Origin: Setaria digitata
Taxonomy: Eukaryota; Nematoda; Chromadorea; Rhabditida; Setariidae
Direction of reading: 5' to 3'
DNA length: 64,000 bases
Assembly: GCA_003640385.1 (NCBI GenBank)
Contig: RCAB01000223.1
Location: 34,935 to 98,934 of the forward strand
The position numbers were made by a program, and so were the translations under genes. Shown one piece after another: positions 41,793-55,315 of this stretch; position 1 is the stretch's first letter, and every line of letters begins with the position of its first letter. Under the pieces are notes generated by a model. It was not told the origin of the DNA. It searched no databases and saw nothing but the letters and a program-made list of their open reading frames with translations.

Positions 41793-42388
41793 ACATTTCA
41801 TTGGTTATTTTCTGCTGAAATATTAATATATTTACGAGATTATCTTCATTTAATGATTTTCGATCATTTGTTTTATCTTTTTACAACTAAAAAATTTCCA
41901 AAAATGGATTGTTTCTTTTCTTTTTTTTTTTTTTTTTTCTATTTTCTATTTTCATTTCAACTATCCTTTTTAGTAGAATAATTTATTTTGAAATCTTTAT
42001 GCATAGCTTAAAAAAAAAAATGATTCTATTCTCTATATTTGATTCAAAATATTTGCCTCCAGCTAAAAAAAAAGAAAAAAAAGAAAACAGTCCGAGATAA
42101 CTAGGCAATAAATCCAATCATATCATTTAAACAATTACAAGTTCTAGCTTAGTTTAGTGCCGAAACTAGAAGCCATTCAGTTCAGTCATCTCATGAATGT
42201 CATGTTATTATTTTGTTTGAAATGCAATTTTTGGCAAATTTTGATTGAATAAAAGAACGATGGAGCGTAATACATATACCGATGATGCTGAAGAGAAACA
42301 GATGTTAAGTTCGAATAACTTTGATTTACTTTCAACTTTTCTTTCACTTTTTTTTTTTTTTTTCTTTTGCTTTTATTAATCATCATCA

Positions 42389-42420
<32 letters not shown>

Positions 42421-42424
42421 TTCG
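42389..42424. repeat. TTC trinucleotide repeat
   Basis: A nearly pure run of CTT/TTC triplets, adjacent to a T run at 42350-42363. Simple repeat. Confidence 0.85.
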
Positions 42425-44864
42425 TTTCATTTATTAAATTAATTTTGCAAAAGAAGCAATGCTTCTTTCCACTCATTAAGTTACTGCAAAATTATTTTGC
42501 CATATTACGGAATAATTAGGTCAGAAGAGAGAGAGAGAGAGAGAGAAAAAAAAAAGAACGATTCTTAAAAACTTTTTTTAGTAACATAAAATAGGCAATT
42601 AATATAAATGTACAGTTTTCTAAATAGTATAATAATAATAATAATAATAATTTTTTATCTTCGGAGAAAACTGCAGTTGAGTAGGATTAACATATGATTT
42701 CAAGATTATTCATGAATGCTTGAAATAGCTAGTAAAGATACATTGATAGATCAATATCACTACTGATAGGCCAATATCATTGATAGACCAAATCAGACAG
42801 TTGAACTATTAAAGGATAACGCATTAAAACAACCAATATTTTTATTTTGTAATCATTTCGAATGAGTTTTGTCATTTTTTAGCGGACATTGCTAATGAAT
42901 CAGAAATTCCAACTAGCTTAAACGGTTTCGTATATACATATATATTTATTTCAAATTTTATATTTACAGAAAAAAAAAAAAAAAAAAAAGAAAAGAAAAT
43001 CTTGTTAAAAAAAAAAAAAAATGTTTCATTGTATAAATAGAATTGTTATCTCTTCCTTCCTGTAATATATTCAACCAACAAATTCCATTTTCCAGTTTTA
43101 TAATCAGTGATTCATATACAGCATTGTCGTTCTTTCATCCACTTGAATTTAAAATCATCCTTAAATTTCTCTCTTCACTCAATAAAAAAAGAAAAAAAAA
43201 AAGAGGGGAATTTAAACAGAAATGACGAAACAAAGAAATTGGAATAATACTAATCAGTTATCAATCATAAGTGAATTTTAATTTTTTTTTTTTTTTTCTC
43301 TCTCTCTCCCTCTCTTTTCTTCCTTTTTCTACAAAGTTTTTTTTTTTTTCTTTTTTTAGTTTTAAAAATTTATTTATTTCTATAATAAAGATAAACAAAG
43401 TCCAATATTTTTGCTACCTAGGCTTATTTCTGCTCAAAGAGTAGTAAATTTAAAACAAAAAAAAAAAAAAATTTTTTTTTTTCAACAAAAATATCATTAC
43501 ATAAAATGATAAACTAATCCTTATCACATTTAACTATCATTTTATCAATAAAATCATTTTCATCATTTCTTTTATTTATCCTTTTCACAGTTTTTTCTTT
43601 TCCCACCCCCCCCCCCCCACCTCCTCGCCACTTATTTTATCACTCAATTTTAGCCATTTTTAAAAGGATATCGAATTTTTGCACCAATTTCTTCTCGCCT
43701 ATCTATTCTACACTTCCAATTATATTTCTTTTAAAAATTTGAAATTGAACAATGATTTGATTCTATGATATATGAATGTGTCTGTGTGGTGTTGGTCTGT
43801 CAGTCTGTACGATTATATGTCTGTCATCACATTATTTTTTGTATCCCTAATGATTGAGGTCGTTTTCAGCGCTTCCTATCCATCCATCCTTTACTCTACT
43901 CGAAAATTCTTATTTATTTTTTTCCTCCCATTGAAGTCAGAAAAAATAGACTAGCACTGGCTTCTCTCTTTTGCATTCATCCCAGTTTCATCTCGGATAA
44001 ATAGGGCGAGAAACTGGCTAAACAAACCAGCTCACAGATCATTGTGATCCCGAGATTTTCCTCGAGAATAGCACAATGATGTTTGTATTCTATTTCGTTA
44101 TCAGCAAAATTATTATATTTTTGAAAAAAAAAAAGAAAGCATTGTAGTTTGTGACAGTTAAATTTAAAATCATTTCATATGACACTAGAATTTCATGTTA
44201 GACTGAAATTTGTATTTGAGAAAGAAATAAGAAGAAAGTGAAAATATTGTATTACTGTATTTTAAACGAGTTCCATTATCAAGAAAAAAAGTTGTTAATT
44301 TTTTCATAAATTCCAATAAGTATGAAAGTTTCTGTAAAGTTTTTATAAAGTTAGTTTGAAAAATTTCATTAAATTAATACATTCATAGCAATACTTACTG
44401 TACACTTTGATTATTGAGTAATTTCATTGTGAATAAGCCGAATTGGATAGGTTTCCGGAGAGGAATTTGTGAAGAAGCCAGGACAAAATAGATTTCCGCA
44501 AACGGACGATAAATTTCCATTACATTATTGCATTGTTGAAAACTGATGAACAGATTTAGTGATTTATCAATGATTATTAGCTGTGTATTATCAATAATTA
44601 GCTGTGCATTTATTAATTGTCATTTTGATGATTATCATCACCAACGCATACAATGTATAATTTTATCAGTAAATTAGTCTCTACTGAATTATGGAAAAAT
44701 TATCCATCGAATACTGTCATCTTTCTTTTTTTTTTTTTTTTGCTAAATTATGCTAATTTATTTATCGAAAAAGAAAAAGAAAAAAGTTTGTTACATTGCA
44801 GAAGGATACAAAAAAAAAAAAAAAAAAAAAAGTGTCATTAATAAAAGCAGTAATTGTTCCTTAA

Positions 44865-45170
44865 ATGACTGACAATGAGCACAATTTGTCGACAATCAAA
44901 GCCCATTCACAAATGGGTAAAAATGATACTGCTGATGGTATTGCTCAGCCGATATCAGTGGATGATAACGATGATAGAACGGTAACAAATATCAGTGCGG
45001 AAGTTGCCATCAGTTCTGTCAAACGGCGACATTATCAACGAAAACGTCGCGAAGAAATCGTTGATCATCATAATTCGTCATTTTTGATTAACAAAGAATT
45101 GAAAATACCAACGCCACCACCATTATCAACATTACGTGCTACGATTAAATCAGAATTCGACGAAAAAGAA
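44865..45170 (+). CDS. Orphan 5' coding exon of an unrecognised protein
   Basis: I do not recognise this protein. From ATG at 44865, 102 codons run to a GT donor at 45171 (GAA|GTTAGT), phase 0. Codon and base composition stand out from the surrounding AT-rich DNA. The residues are mostly disordered-looking and acidic (VDDNDDRT). They include a basic cluster, KRRHYQRKRREE, that resembles a nuclear localisation signal, then a proline-rich KIPTPPPL and TIKSEFDEKE, in which IKSE fits the SUMO consensus. A TTGCAG at about 44796-44801, some 60 nt upstream, could be a cis or spliced-leader acceptor. This looks like the N-terminal exon of a nuclear protein, but that is inference only. No partner exon was found to the right edge, so the next exon is either unrecognised or more than 18 kb away. 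Confidence 0.6.
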
Positions 45171-46655
45171 GTTAGTGGTTATTTTTTTTTTTTTTTTTTG
45201 AATAAAAACAAAATTTTATTTTTTAATATTTCAATGAATTTTATTTATTTACATTCTCACTTTTGCATAGTAACATTATTATTATCTCATTAGAACTGTT
45301 TCTTATTGTTATTATTTTCTTTCCTTTTTTGTTTTTTTGTTTTTTTTTTAAGAAAAAATATTTTACAATTATTAAAATATACTATTAAATAACTAACTAT
45401 TAAAATATACATATATGTATTATGATATCATGCACTAATTTGCCATTTATTACATTGAAATAGCAGATTTTAAAGCAAAAATAATCTTTGCATAAGTGTA
45501 ATTTAATTAATAAATTAATAATTTGATTGATAACCTATTTTAAATGATTATTAATTTTTTCAATTTATATCAATTTAATGTAATATGAATTTTAAAAAGA
45601 CATATAGCAAAATATGCATTAAATAGCTGTAAACTATATTTTACGTTAAAAGAACTTGAGTGAAAAAAGAAAATTTCAAATCCGAATGTTGTCTGATATC
45701 ATTTTGAAAAAGTCAAAATAATTTCTAATTCCTCAGCATTTAAAATCCTTCCTTTTTTATTTTTCACTTGTTTTTTTTTTTTGTCTTCTCTTCATGAAAA
45801 ATGTAATTGAAGATTTGATAACAAATTATAAATTATTGAAATAAATGCTGGAATTAGTGTTGAAAAGGAAGAAGAAACAGAAGAACTTTGATAAAAAGTG
45901 GAAAGGCAAACGAAAAATGATGAAGCAATAATTCTTTTGGCTTGTAAAATAGCCTTAAACTACTCATCATCATTGAATCATTTTTCCGGTTCACTACCGA
46001 AAATTGCATTCAGAAAGCTGTTAGTCCGGTTAATCAGCTCTTTTTGTTTCATTTTGGATGATGTAAAACATAGGGCGAATAAGCTCGCAAACGAAACATT
46101 ATCATCTATTACACATCACTTTCTCTTTCATTTTTTCCACAAAATGGAGAAAGGAAAATCAATCATAAAGTTAAAATTTTCTTATTTTATACTTTAAAAC
46201 CTAATATTTTGCACGTTTAAATTATTTATTTCAAATTAAATATTTCAATTTATATTATCAAAAATTTATGCTTAGATATGAATAAAATTAGGAACTTCTA
46301 ATTAATTTCAGTATGCAAAATATTTACATTTATCATTTTTTTTTTTTTTTTTTAAATATATGGTGACTATATTGGAAAAAAATAGCTGACGAAAAGTTTT
46401 CATTATTTTTATTCAAATGAATGGAACAGAAATCAATTGTTTGTGTAATTTAAATGAATTAAATTTTTTTTTTTTTTTGACAAATTTTTCACTCTTTTTT
46501 AAATTATTATTTTTTTAAAATCAATCAAATTTTACGCCCATCTCTTTTTTTTTTTTTTTTTTTTGTTTTGATTAATATGCCATATTTTAGTTGCTCTCAT
46601 TCATTTTTATTTTATTTCCAAATTGTTTTTCTTAAACAACCTATCATCTCATGAC

Positions 46656-46696
<41 letters not shown>

Positions 46697-46904
46697 AAAA
46701 AAAAAAAAATTAATTAAAAGCGGAATAAAAATCTATCAAAAATTTTCTTCAATAAAGAAATATTTTGTAAACTTATTATTATTATTTTTTCCTCTTTTTG
46801 CTTTATAATTTTTCATTTAATAAATAATTTTTTTTTTTTTTTTTTAATATCATTTCGTTTAAAAGGAAGAAAATAAAACGAAAAAAAAAAACGCTTTTTT
46901 TTTT

Positions 46905-46905
46905 T
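46905..46905. other. Unresolved base inside a T run
   Basis: A single N interrupts a homopolymer. The sequence around 46.6-47.6 kb is a succession of A and T runs that are prone to length errors. Confidence 0.95.
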
Positions 46906-48027
46906 NTTTTTTCATTTGTTTTTTTTTTTTCTTTTTTTTTCCTCTCAACTAATAATAAAAGCACAAATCCTAAGAGATTTACAATATGAACAAATGCGCC
47001 TTTTGAAAGAACATTTATATTTCTTTCGCCGATGATCATCAGTAGCAGTAAGAGGACAGGACAGTTGGTTTGAAAAAAAAAAAAAACTTTTTAACTTCTT
47101 CCGTTTTTTTTTTTTTTTCTCTTCCCTTCTCCTCTCATTTTCTTCATCTATTTTTTTTTTTTTTTGTTGAAGATTAAAAAGTTATTGAAATGAAATGGCA
47201 AATTTGTATAAATGTTTGTTCATAGCAAGCTGTTGCTTTTTTTCTTTTTTTTGCTTTCTTATAAATATATGCTATTTATTTATCATATACTAAATTATGA
47301 ATATGTTCTATTTGATAATGATATGATATGATGTGATAATATTTGCGAACCAAAAAAAAAGAAAGATAAAAGAAAAATGTTCACAGTTTGGTTAAAAATT
47401 AATTTACCACTTTTTTCCTTTTTTTTTTTTTTTTTTTTTAAATCCTTCTATTAATTAATTATATTGCATTCAAATGTTCTATGTTTTAGCTTTTTTATGT
47501 TTTTTTTTTTGTTTTGTTAAATACTGCTTTAAACTTTGTAAATCGACTTTCTGTCTATTTTTTTTCTTTTTTTTTTTTTTTTTTGAATTCGTAATTTTCA
47601 AAAATTTATTTAAACTTTAGTCAAATTTGATCGATAATGACAATGGCTTTGAATGATTTTTGCTAAGTGATATTTTGAAGAAGTTTAATATCCATTCAAT
47701 CAATTTAGCTATTGATTAATTGATTGAAAGAGATAAGCAGTAACAAATTGGTGCACTTTTGTAACGGAATTAAAATTATCCACAGCACTAATTAGCCAAA
47801 TTCATTAATAAGATGGGATTATTCAACTTCTCTATACCAATTAAACGTGTTCCTTAATTTGATGGATTAGTGTACAAGTTCCTTCGAGCTAAAATTTCTC
47901 CTTTTTAGTCTTATAACAAAAACGTAAGATAGTGTTCAAGAACGATTCAGATGAATATGAATTGATATAGCAAAGGGAAAAAACGAGGAAGCGAATTTCA
48001 AGATTCAGATGCAAGAACGAAGACTGA

Positions 48028-48055
48028 GGAGAGAGAGAGAGAGAGAGAGAGAGGA
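48028..48055. repeat. GA dinucleotide repeat
   Basis: A pure (GA)n run of about 25 bp inside a purine-rich stretch (47.9-48.3 kb). Confidence 0.85.
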
Positions 48056-48415
48056 GGATTTGGATTTGAAAGTCAAGATTGAATTCAGTTAGAAAGGATA
48101 AAATGACGAGAATGGATTTTAAATTGAAATAATACGGAGAGAAATTTACTCAGATGAAAAAGAATGAAAAGGAAGTGATGTTAGTGAGATGAAGATTGAC
48201 AAAGGAAAATCAAATCAGTGATAAATTTCACAGAGACGGAGGAAGAATGAAGGATGAGGAAAAAAGTTGATGCTAAAATATCAATGTTCAAGTTTGTTTC
48301 TTTGAAGAGTAGAAAAAGAAAAAGAAAGAGAAATTTCAAAATTTTAGTAATTTTTGGTGATAAAGTGATAACGATTAATGCAGAAAGTTGATATTTATTT
48401 AATTTTCATATATGC

Positions 48416-48768
<353 letters not shown>

Positions 48769-48829
48769 TTTTGCACCATTTAAACAAATTCATTTCCATC
48801 TATCTATCTAACTATCATCTGTCTATGCA

Positions 48830-48832
<3 letters not shown>

Positions 48833-48861
<29 letters not shown>
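48833..48861. repeat. TA dinucleotide repeat
   Basis: An uninterrupted (TA)n run that follows CTAT/TCTA units on the right side of the long T tract. Confidence 0.85.
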
Positions 48862-48863
<2 letters not shown>

Positions 48864-49290
48864 CGAACTATATTCATTTTATACTGCTAGTTATAAATTG
48901 ACAAATATGACTAATTATCATTTATGGAACTAGTCCCATATGTCGAAACTTATACCTTATGCTATCATCTCGTCTTAGATTTCGTTATCTGAAATTTAAT
49001 AACTAATTTTCACTCTTATTTCATTTCTGCTAAGTCATCTTTCACTTATTTCAGTTCAGTTTTTATTTTCTACCACATCTGTAAAAAGAGTTATTATTTG
49101 TTTAATCAATTAATTATAATTTATTTAATTAATTCATTATTATTATTATTAATTGCTATTAATTATTACTGTTATTAATTTTTATCAATTATTGTTATAT
49201 TTTTTGCTTGTTCTGTCAATTCATTGATATTACATTTTGTTGGAAAGGAAAATATATGTATCATTCATCCTAATTCTATGTTAAATGATT

Positions 49291-49500
49291 TAATTATATC
49301 AGTAATGATTATTTTCATAAAACGGCTTATCAATGGTGTAAATATATATATATTGAAATAAGAATTATCNATATCAGTAATGATTATTATAATTATATCA
49401 GTAATGATTATAATGATTATATAATTATATCAGTAATGATTATTTTCATAAAACGGCTTATCAATGGTGTAAATATATATATATTGAAATAAGAATTATC
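49291..49500. repeat. 79-bp exact duplication around a single N
   Basis: The block 49291-49369 recurs without change at 49422-49500. The first copy ends directly at a lone N (49370). The 52 bp between are partial rearranged copies of the same ATATCAGTAATGATTAT words. This is the signature of two overlapping contig ends joined side by side. Confidence 0.9.
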
Positions 49501-49917
49501 ATTGATAATAATAATAGTGTTATATCCGTATAAATTGTTCCCCAATAAACCTGTTTCACCGTACTAATCAATGCATTATTTCAATACTTTTTTCCACCTT
49601 ATTTGTTTGATTTTTCGATTTCTTCGTTTTTTTTTCTTCTTTTTTTTTTTTTTTTGTTATTGACATTTTTATTTTATTTTTTGGCTTCAATGAATGATTC
49701 CCCATTTCTTTTTTCTTTTCCTTTGCGATAAAAATTCGTCGAAAATTTTTTTTTTTTTTTTTTTTTTTATCAGTTTTAAATATTTCATTCACTTCTCATT
49801 CCATTCAATTCTCTTAGGAAGAATCTTCTTAAGAAGAAATATGTTTTAAAAAAAAAAGTAACTTTTTTTTTTGTCTTTTTTTATGATATAGTACGAAAAT
49901 TAACAGAGCCACGATCT

Positions 49918-49953
<36 letters not shown>

Positions 49954-49985
49954 NNNNNNNNNNNNNNNNNNNNNNNNNNNNNNNN
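49954..49985. other. Assembly gap (32 N) between poly-A and poly-T
   Basis: The gap is flanked on the left by about 31 A and on the right by about 16 T. The true distance is unknown; both edges are homopolymers where reads would stop. Confidence 0.97.
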
Positions 49986-51649
49986 TTTTTTTTTTTTTTT
50001 TGAAGCAAATATTTTTGCTGTATTGGAATTAGTCCAGTAGCAACAATTGCTTACTTAACCGAATGCATTTTCACTTTTAACAGGGAAAAGTTTTTCATTA
50101 ATTTAATGAGTACTTTGCTGCTACTATACGCTCTTTTCCCATTTATGGCTATCATCGTCACTCTTATGATAGGCATTAAAAAAAAGAAAAAAAAAAAAAA
50201 AAAAAAAAAATTTACGAAAGTAATGATAGCCATTAAAAAACGAAAAAAAAAAAAAAAAAATTTAACGAAAATACTTTAATTATATTTGTACTATTAGGAA
50301 AATGAATCATTTTACTTTTTATTTTTTATTTTATTTTTTTGCCAAAATGCTTTGTTAAAACTATCCTCTTATCATTGTCACTGTTATCAGCATTGCTATT
50401 ATTATCATTCACTTCATGAATATGACGTAGCATTTCATATTTTCTTACAAATTATTTTCAGATCTCCTTTCTTCTCTATTCTTCTACTTTTTTCTCTTTT
50501 TTTTCCTTTTTTTTTTTTAAATCAAAAATATCACCAAAAAAAAAAAAAAAAAAATAATCGTCCGTAAGCTCAACAATTGATCTGTTTAGTAATATAAATT
50601 ATTAACGTTTAAAAATGGATGATATATTATTTATGATACTAATTTTACATTTTCATATATTTTATTGTTTCAATTTCAAAAAGAAATTTTTTCTTATCTT
50701 GTTTTTTTTTTTTTTCTAAAATGATAAACGAAATAATTTTTTAATTTTGTTTTTTTGGTTTATTTAATTTTTACTTTCGGTTTATTTTCAAATCTTCATA
50801 TGTATGACATTCGTACTATTTTTACACCTATAATTTATTTATTTGTTTTTCCTTTTTGCTTTGCTCTAATTTATTTCGGTATTTTTATCTTTTTTTTTTT
50901 TTTTTTTTTGTTTTTCTTTTTCTGAACTTTTTTCTTTTGGATTTTTAGTAAACTATAAAATCCTTCCTTCTATACTAATCCTTAATCTTGTGTAATTTTC
51001 AAATCAATTTTTATCTTTCACACTTTCTTTTTTCCTTATAATCAAATGTAATTACACTAATTAGTTGGATAAAAAAAAAAGAAAAGCTTAGACATTTTGC
51101 ATCCCTATCCTATAATACATTTATAAAATAATACAAATTATGACATCTAATTAGCGAAGTAATATTGTAGTAGAAATAACAATCATTTATACACCTTTCT
51201 GCTTGAATGAATTATTGCAAATCGGCAAAAAGTGATATTTTTATTTGAGCATTTGTTATAGTTTCTATAATTCTGTGTAAATCATATCTTCTCTTAATAC
51301 AAATTCAGTTTTTTTTTTTTTTTTTTTTTTGCACTTCAAAATTTTCCTTCATATAATAAGGATGCAGTATTATTACATTTATTGTAGTTCTTAAAGAAAA
51401 CTTATTCGTTTTAAAATTAATAAACTAATTTGAAAATAACGATGCTTATTTCAAATAAATTTGTTTCATTATATATTATCATTTTAGTGCTTGTTTATTG
51501 TTTTCATCTTCTTTATTAGTCAATTATTAATTGCTATTTAATTTTTATTTTAGAATTTAAAGAAGTAATGCTGGATGGTAAAAGTCAAAGTGATTTTTTT
51601 TTTTTTTTTTTATTAAATTTGAAATAATCCATAAAACAACAAAAAGTAC

Positions 51650-52150
51650 TAAGGAAGGAAATTTGGCGCAGAATTTGAAAGGAATCATTGAAGACTGTCC
51701 TTCTATGACTACATGAGAAATTGCGGAAACATTCTGGAATGTTCGACAGTTCAGGCAAACTGGAAAGGTTAAAAAGGTCAACGGTGGATGCTGAACAAGT
51801 GAGTGGCCAGTGAAAAAAAAAATGGTCATTTGGAAGTGTCCACGTCACTTGACAATGGACAATTCTTGATTGAATGTGACAAATGGATCACTTGCGACAA
51901 CGGAAGATGACAATCCCGCGGTGGTTGGGTGGGAAACTGTTTTCCGGAGGCACTGCTCAAAAAAACGATCAGTCTTTTTCCTTTCCTGTTTGGTGGACAT
52001 TTACCATCACGACTGTCTGAATCCGAACAGAATCATCGTTTGCTGAATCCAAGCAGAATCACCGTTTTGCTGAATCCAAGCAGAATGACTGCTTTCCAAA
52101 TAATTCGAAATTATCACATCTGTTTCCAACGATGAAATTCACCGAAATAA
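51650..52150 (+). mobile_element. Decayed mariner-type (Tc1/mariner) transposase relic
   Basis: Read across several frames, the plus strand keeps the landmarks of a mariner transposase in the right order. LKGIIEDCPSMTT, a stop, then EIAE corresponds to the helix-turn-helix region; RQTGKVKKV follows. After a frame change come HLEVSTSL, then FLIECDKWITCDN, which corresponds to the TCDEKWILYDN motif holding the first catalytic aspartate. Another shift gives IYHHDCLNP, like the LIHHSFLNP block. At least two stops and two frameshifts make it inactive. The segment around LNP is present three times in tandem (starts near 52017, 52043, 52070). The second DNARPH motif and the catalytic third acidic residue were not found, and I could not define terminal inverted repeats. 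Boundaries are approximate. Confidence 0.75.
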
Positions 52151-52708
52151 AACATATTCAGTTGCTATTGGCCTATTTTCGACAGCTTCTCACAGGAAAA
52201 TTTTACAACCAACCGTCCAAAATTCAATGATTTAAGCTTATAAGCCAGTTTGGACAGATCCAAAAGGAAAAAAAAAAAGAAGTGAATCACTTAGGCTTGT
52301 GGCTCAAGTTCATTTGACCTTTTACAGACAGATTTCTAACTTTTCAGTCAATTTCACAACTCTCTTCATGCTCTTGCAATCAATTAGTTGCAGAAAGTTT
52401 CATCTAAACTTGTCTTGATATCAAAGTATAAATTATTATACAGCAGGAAAAAAGAAATTTCTGTTCAAGTTTAATTTGTTCAAGTCTAAGCTCAATTCTA
52501 GTCTAAGAAATCTAAAATTTATTTAAACTTAATTCTAGAGTATTTTCTTATCAGTTTATCATTTATTATTTGCTACAGAAATGAACTATGATTATCTATA
52601 TTATTGAAAATCTGCTGACCGCTGTTACGATTGCTCATTTATAGGCTTATTTAAACTTAATTTTAGCAATTCCAAATACAAATGAACCGAAATATAATAC
52701 AAAACTAG

Positions 52709-52739
<31 letters not shown>

Positions 52740-54146
52740 AAGAAAGGAAAGAAATTTTGTCGTTTAAGAAAAATATTTTAAATATTTTCACATATCTTCT
52801 GTTTTTTTCCTTTTTTTTTTGCCAACATTTAATACTTTTTTTTTATATTTGTTGCAAGAAAGTTTTCGTCTTCCTTTTTTCCTTCTTTTTCTTTCTTTTT
52901 TTTCTTTCTTTTTTTTTTTTTTTTTTTTTTTTTTCAGTAAGTCAAACAAGAGACATTAATTTTGTCATGAATTTTCAAATTTGGCATACTTCATTTATAA
53001 AATAAAAAAATTGAAATACGTCGAACAAAAACAAAACCATTTTTGTGGAGTGTGAAAGATGAAAAATTTTTCTTTCTCCTCTTACAGTATTTAAAGTGAA
53101 TGAATATTAAAATTTTTTAGTTCAAAAATTTTGGCTTCCACTGAATTCATAAATGAAAGCAGTTTGTTGGAGTTAATTAGATATTAAAGTGCTACTTGTT
53201 ACAATGAAAGTGATCATTGCTTGAATTGAATTACATTATTGTCATCATTTTATGAAGTTTTTTTTTTTTTTTTTTTTCATTTTCCTTTTTTTGTAAATTT
53301 TTTTTTTTTTTTTTTTTAAATTTCACTGATTATCATCCTAATTCATGAGTGTGATCTTTTAGAAAATGTACAAATAATAAATAAATAATAACTGAATGAA
53401 TCATTTAGCATCCTTAAAAAGAAGATCTGTTCATTTGTTCTAAACAATCAGTGCTTAATTAATTACAATTACAGAGTATTATCCATGATTATTTAGTAAA
53501 TTATCAATTTAAAACATTCATTCAATATTTTATCAGTAAAAAAATAACTTTTCAGTAAGTTATCAATGGTTTTTTTTTTTTTTAATTTTATGGGTGCTAA
53601 TTAAATATGAAAAAAATGTCTCATTTTATGTTAGCAATTCTGTTAACTATTTACGAAAGATTTATTGCTAATCTAGCAAAATAACTAAACAAACAAATAG
53701 GAAAGTATGTTATCACAGGATTAAAATTTCGCTTTATTTAAAAAAAAAAAAAAAAATGATAATAATTTCTAAATTAATCAATCAGTTATTTGATCTCAAA
53801 ATTTCATTTTATTCAAGCATAAATTTGAATTCATTTTAACTTCATTGCATCCATTTGGCTAAAATACAATACAATTAGTTAAGACTAAATTGTATTCAAT
53901 CTTTATTCAACAATAGCCCTCATTATCAGTCTAATTCTTTCCCAGTTTCCCATTCCAACTTTCTGCCTTCCGAGAAATTTCATTCCAACCAACCATAAAA
54001 TTACCATTTGCAGAATTATAATTATCCCTTGGACTGAACTCATTATCTGTCCATTGTAATCTGTCTTTGTTGTGTTGTCCGTAGTATGACCTAATTGTTC
54101 TGTTAAATTTATAGTGACATGAGGATTTTTGAAACTAAAATGCTAG

Positions 54147-54152
54147 AGAGAG

Positions 54153-54213
<61 letters not shown>
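54147..54213. repeat. GA dinucleotide microsatellite
   Basis: A (GA)n run of about 50 bp after a short GAGACACA start. Likely to vary between individuals. Confidence 0.9.
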
Positions 54214-54217
<4 letters not shown>

Positions 54218-54354
54218 ATAAAATTAGGCCTTGGCCTTATTAATCTTCAGGGGAAGTTCATTATTAAAAAAGCTCAAATATATATATTTTATTTCGTCTC
54301 AATCTTTCACTATATAGCCCCTAAAAAAGTTCTGCTACCACACTCACTATAAAC

Positions 54355-54692
54355 GACACTAAAAAATGGAAAAAAAATAAATTAATTAATTTAATTTAAT
54401 TTTTTTTTTCTCCAATTTCATTACTTCTTTCTTAATTAATTGTTCTAATGCAAAATACATTTGTAGAATCCAACGATTATAGTAGTAATTTTATTGTCCA
54501 ATTTCTTGTCACTTATAATANGTAAATGACACTAAAAAATGGAAAAAAAATAAATAAATTAATTTAATTTAATTTTTTTTTCTCCAATTTCATTACTTCT
54601 TTCTTAATTAATTGTTCTAATGCAAAATACATTTGTAGAATCCAACGATTATAGTAGTAATTTTATTGTCCAATTTCTTGTCACTTATAATA
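54355..54692. repeat. About 165-bp near-exact duplication around a single N
   Basis: The block 54355-54520 recurs at 54528-54692, with differences only in a TAAT/AAAT word and a homopolymer length. A lone N sits between at 54521. As with the duplication at 49.3 kb, this looks like two overlapping contig or haplotype ends placed in tandem. Confidence 0.9.
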
Positions 54693-55315
54693 AATGATCA
54701 ATAAAATATATTGACACAGACAATTATTTATATTACATTTTGAGTACATAAGTTAGAAATATCTTTGAAAGTTTAGCGATAACAAAGAGATGAAAATATC
54801 CGTTTTAGAAGCATTTAACAATTTGAAATTTGTAAAATTATTCGTTCAGTAATGAATTCCTTCAAACTGCTATCATATGGGATCGTATCTGGTTAATTTA
54901 AAAAAAAAAAAATAAAATTTAAATGAATGGAAAAATGAAATAAAATGAACGAATAAGTAAGTAATAAGAGGGTGAAGGAAAAAAAAAGAACTAATCGTTC
55001 GATAATTCTGTTATCAATTGATTAAGATACTGATAAGTCAGTATCGCATCTTTAATTGTTATGAATTAATTAAAATATCACCTCATTTATTTTATTTGCT
55101 ATTTATTAATTTTTTTTTTTTGCTTATTTATGTCCTTCATAAAAGAGCAAAATGTTGTTGTTGCTTGGACCAATTTAATGCAACTAAATTCTTTTTTTTT
55201 TTATTTTCTGTGTTCAATTGGAAATAATAATTTACTTATTATTTACAATCTGTACAAACAAAAATATTTATACAAAAGTTGTGAATAATTCAACTTGCTA
55301 GTAATTAAGTAATAA

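Larger units (their letters stand above)
30508..44864. other. 14-kb region without a supported gene
   Basis: This block lies between the PUF start (minus strand) and the orphan plus-strand exon, so it should contain two divergent promoters. I found no frame with family resemblance on either strand. A less AT-rich part at about 33.46-34.45 kb has several overlapping frames of 60-90 codons on both strands, none with a recognisable domain. Elsewhere there is AT-rich sequence with A-runs, microsatellites and two degenerate minisatellites. Untranslated upstream exons of the PUF gene could lie here and would not be visible. Confidence 0.5.

Noticed and set aside
45898..46197. 99-codon frame downstream of the orphan exon
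   Set aside because: No recognisable family and no convincing acceptor/donor that joins phase 0 of the exon at 45170; left as undecided non-coding.
51557..51848. Minus-strand frames of 87-90 codons at 51.6-51.8 kb
   Set aside because: They are the antisense of the mariner relic, whose family motifs are on the plus strand.
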